From contig NZ_CP060412.1 of assembly GCF_014297575.1 (NCBI RefSeq), positions 1,860,001 to 1,924,000 on the forward strand: a DNA stretch of 64,000 nt, in the 5' to 3' direction. Source of the DNA: Dyella telluris. GTDB taxonomy: Bacteria; Pseudomonadota; Gammaproteobacteria; Xanthomonadales; Rhodanobacteraceae. Below are positions 58,162-64,000 of the stretch, one piece after another (positions within the stretch are counted from its first letter, which is position 1; each line of letters opens with the position of its first letter). The notes beneath the pieces were generated by a model. It worked only from the letters and a program-made list of their open reading frames with translations, had not been told where the DNA came from and searched no databases. Made by a program: the position numbers and the translations under genes.

Positions 58162-58611
58162 TTAGGACATAAAGGCAGCGATCTTTGCAGCGGTCTTCGC
58201 CATGTCGCGCAGCTCGCATTCCCATATCGTTAACACCTTCCAATTGGCATCGGCCAGCGTGCAAAGGTGTTCGACATCGCGCTCTCTATTTCGACGGATC
58301 TTGCTGGCCCAGTAAGCGGCGTTCGTTGTTGGCAGGCGACTCCCTCGCTTACAGTCATGGCCGTGCCAGAAACATCCGTTGACGAAGATTGCTTTTCGCC
58401 GTCCTATGAACACGACATCAGGCTTCCCCGGGAGATCCTCTCGATTGAGCCGGTACCCTGTAAATCCGAGTTCGCGAAGCTTCTTGCGGACTACAAGTTC
58501 AGTTGACGTACCCGAGGAATGCACCGCGCGCATAGTTCGATTTCGCAGTTCTTCGGGCGATTCACTCGGCTTTCCCAATCGAGAGTGCTGACTTCTTCTG
58601 CGTCTCTCCAT
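58162..58611 (-). CDS. vsr: Very short patch repair endonuclease
   Basis: 149 residues, AGGTGG upstream of ATG 58609-58611. Vsr nicks 5' of T in T:G mismatches that arise when 5-methylcytosine deaminates, protecting sites of the adjacent methyltransferase. Motifs are NRTMRAVHSSGTSTELVVRKKLRELGFTGYRLNREDLPGKPDVVFIGRRKAIFVNGCFWHGHDC (catalytic Asp in GKPDVVF, His/Cys in FWHGHDC) and a C-terminal NWKVLTIWECEL. It is the third gene of the dcm-DUF4928-vsr operon (15 bases after DUF4928). Confidence 0.95.
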   Translation of the reverse strand: MERRRRSQHSRLGKPSESPEELRNRTMRAVHSSGTSTELVVRKKLRELGFTGYRLNREDLPGKPDVVFIGRRKAIFVNGCFWHGHDCKRGSRLPTTNAAYWASKIRRNRERDVEHLCTLADANWKVLTIWECELRDMAKTAAKIAAFMS

Positions 58612-58626
58612 TGCGTACCACCTGGA

Positions 58627-59589
58627 CTACTTTCCGCCGGTCAGTTCGATACGAAGACTTGGATCCGTTTCATATTCGTCCACAACCTCGTTGTATCGGT
58701 CGACGATCTTGGCAAACATTGCCTTCCGGCCTTCGCTAGTGAATCGTCCAAACTCAAAGACGTTCGTGGCGATGAACTGCTCGAATTCAATAAGGTCTAC
58801 CCGATCGCCAATACCAAGGTTGTCTAACAACCCTTCTGCAGCAGCCATGCGGTTAGAAATTGTAATAATGATGGGCCGCTTACCCTTTCCGAGGTTTTCC
58901 TGACATTTTCGGATTAGGGCTTCTCCGGGAGCGGTACTAACATGAATGGCCACATCTTCGAGATCGAAGTCACCATGCCGATCGGGGCTCTGATCGCTTT
59001 CGTTGGACCCGTGATGGGTAATGGCGGTTGCCCCCCCGGTCAGCACCACATCTAACTTCGCCCCAACCAGATGCTGGATCAGCGTGCCGAGAAACATCGT
59101 TCCCGGGACTTGCTTTTGGCGCTCCACCGCTTGCGCTGTGAGAAATCGGACTGCCATGCGAATACCCCACGCTGCATCCAACTTCAGGGTAAACGGCTTG
59201 CCCGCAAAAAAGGCCTCTACCTTAGTGATCCAGAATTTCTCTGCAGACGCCAAATCAGTTGGTCCTTCGTTGGCCTCATGTTGATTCAAGAAATCTACGT
59301 AGGCGCGCATGAACTTGATACTGCCACGTGAAGTTCGCCCCCCTTCCGCAGCAAGTACCCGATCAATGCCATGCCGCTTCAAAATGGTCTGGACAGCAGC
59401 CACCCCAAGGCCGAGCACTTGGCCGCCTTGATTCGTCAACAAATCATCCGCTTTTAGAGGAATACCGTTTGCCTGCCTCTGCTTAGCATGCTCATTTACC
59501 ACCAACATGACGGATAGTGCACCTTTGCCCCGTACACGGTGGTCGCGCGCGAACGCTTCAAGGTCCGCAGCGAGATTAATGTTGGACAC
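58627..59589 (-). CDS. DUF4928 protein, putative restriction partner
   Basis: 320 residues from GTG 59587-59589, AAGGAG 7 bases upstream. The GTG shares one base with the methyltransferase stop, so expression is coupled. It belongs to the DUF4928 family usually found next to cytosine methyltransferases and Vsr, and is thought to be the restriction enzyme of the pair. FWITKVEAFFAGKPFTLKLDAAWGIRMAVRFLTAQAVERQ and GDRVDLIEFEQFIATNVFEFGRFTSEGRKAMFAKIVDRYNEVVDEYETDPSLRIEL are the best-formed parts. No classical PD-(D/E)XK motif is certain. Confidence 0.75.
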   Translation of the reverse strand: MSNINLAADLEAFARDHRVRGKGALSVMLVVNEHAKQRQANGIPLKADDLLTNQGGQVLGLGVAAVQTILKRHGIDRVLAAEGGRTSRGSIKFMRAYVDFLNQHEANEGPTDLASAEKFWITKVEAFFAGKPFTLKLDAAWGIRMAVRFLTAQAVERQKQVPGTMFLGTLIQHLVGAKLDVVLTGGATAITHHGSNESDQSPDRHGDFDLEDVAIHVSTAPGEALIRKCQENLGKGKRPIIITISNRMAAAEGLLDNLGIGDRVDLIEFEQFIATNVFEFGRFTSEGRKAMFAKIVDRYNEVVDEYETDPSLRIELTGGK

Positions 59590-60962
59590 TAGGCAACTCC
59601 TTGATTGAGGTAGACAACCTTAGTGTCGCTCGTCACGCTGTTAACCAGGATCGGTTCGAAAATTGACGCGGCGAGATGACGAACTACAGGTACAGCCACG
59701 CCATCACCTGCAACGTGATAAGCATCGTTGTAGTTGGTGGGTAGCTTGTAAGTATCTGGAAGACCCATCAAGCGAGCAGCTTCTCGAGGAGACAACAAAC
59801 GAGAACGGATCTTCTTCCCTTCCACCAGAAGAATGTGCTGGCGGCTAGAGCCGCCGGCAGGCGTGCGCAAGCAACCAGCCACGTCGTCAAAACGGACTTC
59901 TGCACGTTGAATCTTTTCGCCGTTCTCAATGCGAGTACGTCTGTATACGCCGCCCACGACGCGACGACCCGAATTTTGAGCTTGAGCCACCTTTTTCTTA
60001 TTGATGTCACTCATCATCCCCAACAGACTTTTGGTTCGTTCTGCCGAATCCCAAGCAACACTAGTCGGGTTCTCTTCGATGAGGTCAACGAAATTACTAG
60101 GGCGCGCCATGGGCTCAGGCGGGTTCCACCACAGCCACCCCTTGCGGGCTTCCTTTGAAAGGCGCTGATATGCCTCCTGCATGCCGTCAGGGTGCCACGG
60201 TTGAACAGGCTTGGTTGAGCACAAGGATGCTGGAATCGAGACGTCACGGCGTACGCCCACAACGAATACACGCGGGCGAGAGTGAGGAACAAAAAGCCGT
60301 GCATCGATCACCATGGCACCGAAACGGTAACCCGCACCAGAGAATGCAGAACCGATTGCGGCGAAGTCCCTCCCCTCGTTGGACGTGAGAACGCCATAGA
60401 CATTCTCCAGCACAATCAACTTTGGCCCTCGGCCGTCATTCATTAGATCGCGCATGAGCTGCCAAAAGGGCCAGAACGTGCCTGAGCGCGTCTGCTCCCG
60501 GTCTTGCCAATGACCGATGCCGTTGTAATTTCCGGCCAGCGACAGGTCCTGGCACGGAAACGATGCCCAGACCAAGTCGGCCTGTCCGGTTAGTTGGTTC
60601 ACAGCCAACTTGTTGATGTCCTCCACCAACAGGTCTTGGCCGCCATCCCAATTGTCGCGATACACCCGCGCCTTCATGGGATCGAAATCGTTGGCAAACA
60701 CGCAGTCCCAGCCTGCGCCAAGGCCAGCCCTCGCCATGCCGCCACCTGCGAAGAACTCGTAGAAACGATGGCGGTTCACGTCGTCATGTGCGCCCAGGGC
60801 AGACTGCTGGGCGTTATCTCGCGCAATCTTTTCATCGATCGCCTGGGCAATCCAACTGCTCATCGGGACCTTGCCACCATCCCTCCGGCAAAGGTGCTCA
60901 ATAGCGTCATGTTGACTACAGTTAAGGCGAAGACTGGTGCGGAAGTCGGCGTTTTTTTTCAT
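59589..60962 (-). CDS. dcm: C5-cytosine DNA methyltransferase with N-terminal RHH-like domain
   Basis: 457 residues from ATG 60962 (TTG 60983 possible). Residues 1-55 (KKNADFRTSLRLNCSQHDAIEHLCRRDGGKVPMSSWIAQAIDEKIARD) look like a ribbon-helix-helix DNA-binding segment. Methyltransferase motifs: I RFYEFFAGGGMARAGLGAGWD, IV ASFPCQDLSLAGN (catalytic Cys), VI LIVLENVYGVL, VIII DARLFVPHSRPRVFVVGVR, IX-X LSPREAARLMGLPDTYKLP and YHVAGDGVAVPVVRHLAASI. Target sequence cannot be told. Forms an operon with DUF4928 and vsr. Confidence 0.95.
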   Translation of the reverse strand: MKKNADFRTSLRLNCSQHDAIEHLCRRDGGKVPMSSWIAQAIDEKIARDNAQQSALGAHDDVNRHRFYEFFAGGGMARAGLGAGWDCVFANDFDPMKARVYRDNWDGGQDLLVEDINKLAVNQLTGQADLVWASFPCQDLSLAGNYNGIGHWQDREQTRSGTFWPFWQLMRDLMNDGRGPKLIVLENVYGVLTSNEGRDFAAIGSAFSGAGYRFGAMVIDARLFVPHSRPRVFVVGVRRDVSIPASLCSTKPVQPWHPDGMQEAYQRLSKEARKGWLWWNPPEPMARPSNFVDLIEENPTSVAWDSAERTKSLLGMMSDINKKKVAQAQNSGRRVVGGVYRRTRIENGEKIQRAEVRFDDVAGCLRTPAGGSSRQHILLVEGKKIRSRLLSPREAARLMGLPDTYKLPTNYNDAYHVAGDGVAVPVVRHLAASIFEPILVNSVTSDTKVVYLNQGVA

Positions 60963-61322
60963 GCGGGCTACTTTTGGCGCCAAATTTTGGCCCCACAGTA
61001 ACCGAGGGCTGTCTCATGTCAAGAGATAAGTCCCAGCTTCTGAGATGAAAGCAATGCTTTGGAGTCCTTCCGGAGGCCCCAATGAAAAATTTGTCTGGTA
61101 GATGCCATGTACTTCTCAATTCCAACTAGTACTTAGGTGGTGCGCGATACCCGCCATTCTTCAGACAGAGCAGATCTGTCCGGGGGTGGTTGTGTGGCCA
61201 CCATTTATGTCCGAACGGTGGGAAATTTATAGCTGTCATATATGTCGTATGATTGTGGACAGCCAACCAGCAGGGCGCCTTAGTCGGCAGCCTAGCCGAA
61301 CGCCAGTACATGGAATGACGGG
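60963..61322. other. Control region between methyltransferase and GIY-YIG gene
   Basis: No gene seen. The sequence is AT-richer than the chromosome average. It separates the divergent methyltransferase operon from the GIY-YIG gene and must hold both promoters; no C-protein box could be recognised. Confidence 0.4.
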
Positions 61323-61934
61323 ATGTCGATGAAGGATCTTGCATTTAGGAAGCAAGCGGTCAAGAGATTGACGCCCGAAATCGGCGTCTATGTCCTTTGC
61401 GACCTGGATAATGTCCCAATTTACGTGGGGCAATCAAAGGACGGAATTCGAAAGCGGGTGGCAAGGCATCTTACGTCTGCACGCTCAGACATCATCGCCA
61501 ATCGGCAAATTGACGTTTGGGAAATCGCTTATGTATGGGCGTATCCGGTGGATTCAGTGGATATGATCGACTGGCTCGAAGCTCAACTGTTTCAGGCTTT
61601 TAATCCTCAGTCCCAGTTGATGAACGGAGCCGTCCCACCTGCTCACGAGTACGGTGCAGCCCCTCGACCCAAGCAGGTCATCCCAGTTATGTCGGACATG
61701 GAGATCCGAGAGCGAAAGGATGCAACCCAGAGGCTGCCACGCCAAGCTGGGCACTATGCGCAGATCGTCGGTCATTTTCTCGCTGTCAAAAATTCCAGCC
61801 ACATCGCGCAGGCGATGGACGCTCATTTCGACAGGCTTCAGAAGTATCACAAAGAGCTGTTGGGCCTCGCAGAGGATCAACCAGGCGAAGCCAAAAGGCG
61901 ACGATCGACCCGGCGATTGCCGGTATCCAAATGA
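61323..61934 (+). CDS. GIY-YIG nuclease family protein
   Basis: 203 residues, MSMKDLAFRKQAVKRLTPEIGVYVLCDLDNVPIYVGQSKDGIRKRVARHLTSARSDIIANRQIDVWEIAYVWAYP. GVYVL and PIYVGQS are the GIY-YIG strands, with catalytic Arg in IRKRVARHL and the Glu in DWLEAQLFQAFNPQSQLMNG. The C-terminal 90 residues are Lys/Arg-rich helices. May be a restriction-type or homing nuclease of the island. Confidence 0.88.
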   Translation: MSMKDLAFRKQAVKRLTPEIGVYVLCDLDNVPIYVGQSKDGIRKRVARHLTSARSDIIANRQIDVWEIAYVWAYPVDSVDMIDWLEAQLFQAFNPQSQLMNGAVPPAHEYGAAPRPKQVIPVMSDMEIRERKDATQRLPRQAGHYAQIVGHFLAVKNSSHIAQAMDAHFDRLQKYHKELLGLAEDQPGEAKRRRSTRRLPVSK

Positions 61935-62243
61935 ACGCGTCGCACTAGATGGCCCGACTTCTTCCTTGGATCGATCCCTTAGGAGCTGCCTGCGTATTGT
62001 GGTTCGCGATAGAACCCTGACTGAGCAAAAGTCACTTGGAAAAAGGGGCCAGAGTCGTTTATTCCCTAACGCATAGCCCCGATTCATCGGCAGATCATAA
62101 AATGGCCGTGTGCCACAAAGCATTGATATGCCATACACACTCAGCGGAAGTATGCTTGTTGGCGCCCGAAGAAGGCTGCCCTAGGCTCCAGAACTACGTG
62201 GTCACGAGAGTAAGGAGCCGTTCGCTATGGTCTGCAGGAGCCA
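61935..62243. other. Island intergenic region, no gene
   Basis: No coding region supported. It contains an element end GGGGCCAGAGT at 62045-62055 (see 58014-58067) and otherwise mixed low-complexity sequence leading to the truncated integrase. Confidence 0.4.
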
Positions 62244-62834
62244 CTACTCAACGAATCTCCCCGTGTCAGTCTGATACTGGCAGTAGTACAACGGGAGCGA
62301 GAAACGTTCCCTAACCAGACGACCAATGAAAATAAATGAATGCGCCCGAATCAGTGCTGATTGAATGGACGATACGGCGTAATTGGCACTCCGCACGTTG
62401 TCGACGTGATGCCACATCTCGTAGTTCGATAAGTGACTGGCCAACGCCAACTCCAGTCGAACGGTATTGGGCTTTTTGCCCTCCCCCAACCGATGATCGC
62501 GATAGCGGGCGACCAGGTCGGTGTTTACCGCAGCCAGCGAATACCTTCCAAAAAATAGGCGGAGCGATACGGCCTTGAGGCGTTCTGCGCGTTGCGTCGA
62601 CTCCTTCTTCGTCGGGGTAACTTCAGCTAGATAGCGATCCAAGGCCATGCCGAAGGTCGTTCGCTCGGAAGGCGCGCGCTGAATGAATACGCCCCGAACC
62701 ATCTCGTCTTCGGTGCGGCGCGCCCAGTCTTCGGCATCACGCTTTGTCCGAAACGTCTTGGCAGACGTGGGCCAGCCCTGCTTTCGGATCACTGCTTTCC
62801 AGGTACCAGAAGGAGTCTTTACAAGAGTCGCCAT
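62244..62834 (-). pseudogene. Tyrosine site-specific integrase, truncated
   Basis: The first 135 residues (MATLVKTPSGTWKAVIRKQGWPTSAKTFRTKRDAEDWARRTEDEMVRGVF... through KKPNTVRLELALASHL) are the Arm-DNA-binding and core-binding parts of phage-type integrases. After that, near 62430, homology breaks into unrelated sequence (SNYEMWHHVDNVRSAN...), and the catalytic Arg-His-x-x-Arg and Tyr domain is missing. Its start lies 84 bases from the tRNA 3' end, the usual place for an integrase that targeted that tRNA. The island is therefore no longer self-mobile. Confidence 0.85.
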
Positions 62835-62918
62835 GGACAGGTCGCGTTTCGTCGGTGTACCGAAACTGTACCTTCGACCAAGGGACTTTCAAGTACTTTA
62901 AAAAAACACCGGAATTTA

Positions 62919-62994
<76 letters not shown>

Positions 62995-63163
62995 ATGCGT
63001 ACCGGCGTTGCGCCGGTGTGGGGCGGACATGGTAGCCGGGGTGGGCGGGGGCGTCGACGGGGGTGGGATGGGATTTTCCCGGAAATTCGGCGGGATGGCG
63101 CGGGTAACGTAGACTTTGTGCCGTCGCGCCGGGTCTGGCGCCTGATTTTCCGAAGGATGCGCC

Positions 63164-63535
63164 ATGCGCGAGCTGATCGAACGTTACCTGGCTGCCTATA
63201 ACCGCATGGACGTCAATGGCATGGCGGCGACGATGCATCGCGAGGTGGTGTTTGAGAATTACACCGCGGGGGTGCTGAGCGTGCGGACGCTGGGGGTGGA
63301 TGAGCTGACGCACCTGGCGGAGAGTTCGAGCTTTCTGTTTTCGGCCCGGCGGCAGGTGATTCTTGCTTATGAGGAGCGGGACGGGACAGCGACGGCGCAC
63401 ATTCTGTTTGACGGCACGTTTGCGGTGGATCTGCCCAATGGGGTGCGGGCGGGGCAGTCGATTACGTTGAATGGGCGTAGTGAGTTCAGGCAGCGGGATG
63501 GGTTGTTGGTTTATATCGGGGATTATAGTGAGTGA
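63164..63535 (+). CDS. NTF2/SnoaL-like protein
   Basis: 123 residues, ATG 63164 preceded by GAAGGA. MRELIERYLAAYNRMDVNGMAATMHREVVFENYTAGVLSVRTLGVDELTHLAESSSFLFSARRQVIL shows an NTF2-like domain with a conserved helix-strand pattern, ending FDGTFAVDLPNGVRAGQSITLNGRSEFRQRDGLLVYIGDYSE. Probably a small-molecule-binding or isomerase-like protein; substrate unknown. Restores chromosomal GC content to the right of the tRNA. Confidence 0.8.
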   Translation: MRELIERYLAAYNRMDVNGMAATMHREVVFENYTAGVLSVRTLGVDELTHLAESSSFLFSARRQVILAYEERDGTATAHILFDGTFAVDLPNGVRAGQSITLNGRSEFRQRDGLLVYIGDYSE

Positions 63536-63600
63536 GGGGTTGCCTCGCCTGCCCTGATGGACGCATGAGTTCCTCGCGATAACCGGGCCAAAGGCGCTGG

Positions 63601-63620
63601 ATTCCCGCTTTCGCGGGAAT
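63601..63620. repeat. REP-like hairpin
   Basis: ATTCCCGC, TTTC loop, GCGGGAAT: a perfect 8-bp stem preceded by CTGG and followed by GACGTT. Same family as 3776-3855 and 6603-6643. It lies between two convergent genes. Confidence 0.6.
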
Positions 63621-63663
63621 GACGTTGAGGAAGAATAGGCGCTCGGAGGCCCTTCGAAGGTTT

Positions 63664-64000
63664 CTAATCACTAAAGCCGGCCGCTTGCGCGTCGGCCTTT
63701 AGCATGCCCGGATCGGTCCTGCGCAGCAGGGCGTTGCGCCAGTGTTGTTGCTGGGTGGCCGTGGATTCGGTCAGCCACTGGGGTTTGTTGGCTACCCAGG
63801 CGGCGACGGGTACGCCGTCTTCGAAGAGCACGCGGGTGCCGGTGATGGCGGGGAGCTTGCTGCCGGCGAGCACGGTGCCGACGAGGTTGAGGGGGTCGGG
63901 GCCGCTGACCAGGACGAGTTCGCCGCCGGGTTCCTGCTGGCGGATGGCGCGGAGTTTGGTGATGGCTTCGGGCAAGGCGAATTGTTCGCCGACCAGGCCT
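63664..64000 (-). CDS. lhr: Lhr-family ATP-dependent helicase, C-terminal end only
   Basis: Reading frame continues past the right edge; only the last 112 or so residues are visible (GLVGEQFALPEAITKLRAIRQQEPGGELVLVSGPDPLNLVGTVLAGSKLPAITGTRVLFEDGVPVAAWVANKPQWL). GxDPLNLxGxVxxGxxxPAxxGxRVLFxDGxPVAA matches the C-terminus of Lhr-type RNA/DNA helicases. The helicase core and start are outside the window. Confidence 0.75.
   Translation of the reverse strand, partial: GLVGEQFALPEAITKLRAIRQQEPGGELVLVSGPDPLNLVGTVLAGSKLPAITGTRVLFEDGVPVAAWVANKPQWLTESTATQQQHWRNALLRRTDPGMLKADAQAAGFSD

Noticed and set aside
56040..62918. CRISPR array or Cas genes in the defence-type island
   Set aside because: No regularly spaced direct repeats and no Cas-like proteins were seen.

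Overview
The window is high-GC Proteobacterial chromosome. TonB-dependent receptors, a DUF2252 protein, many secreted hydrolases, XRE, LysR and GlxA regulators and REP-like intergenic hairpins suggest a Lysobacterales (Xanthomonadales) gammaproteobacterium, perhaps Rhodanobacteraceae. That placement is inference from gene content, not a database match.

Region 1 (1-9.6 kb) holds exported scavenging functions: a TonB-dependent receptor cut by the left edge, a nucleotide-pyrophosphatase-type phosphoesterase, a glycerophosphodiester phosphodiesterase, a secreted alpha/beta hydrolase, a lipoprotein alkaline phosphatase and a depolymerase-like hydrolase. Most fit recovery of phosphate from organic esters. 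Region 2 (9.6-25.6 kb) is ordinary chromosome: DUF2252, a siderophore-interacting protein divergent from a MarR regulator, lipocalin, a small heat-shock protein with a sigma-32-like promoter and a ROSE-like RNA thermometer candidate, stress regulators, transporters, a degenerate type II dehydroquinase homologue, an aldo/keto reductase/LysR pair with a palindromic operator, and a phospholipase D lipoprotein. Region 3 (25.6-39.8 kb) has two paralogous modules (25.66-26.65 kb and 38.67-39.74 kb). Each has a promoter-like leader with a strong hairpin, a short ORF with a conserved N-terminus, and an orphan HigA-like gene. Between them lie a LytS/LytTR two-component pair, a GlxA regulator, a YdeP-type molybdopterin oxidoreductase and a DyP peroxidase-encapsulin operon with a visible cargo-loading tail.

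Region 4 (40.2-56.0 kb) is a long minus-strand cluster read toward lower coordinates, with an Lrp-type regulator divergent at its head. It encodes a GPH-type transporter, a class I aminotransferase, two RidA proteins (one with a signal peptide), two exported S10 serine carboxypeptidases, a Tat-exported class V PLP enzyme, an M61-like metallopeptidase with a PDZ domain, a TonB-dependent receptor and an exported amidohydrolase. The set looks like a peptide or modified-amino-acid scavenging pathway with part of its PLP/imine chemistry in the periplasm.

Region 5 (56.05-62.92 kb) is a lower-GC island between the Lrp gene and a tRNA-Ile2 (CAT). It carries an HNH nuclease, a DNA cytosine methyltransferase, a DUF4928 partner, a Vsr endonuclease, a GIY-YIG protein, inverted repeats resembling RAYT-type element ends, and a truncated tyrosine integrase beside the tRNA. 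The right end returns to chromosome with an NTF2-like protein and the C-terminus of an Lhr-family helicase. No rRNA or CRISPR array was seen.
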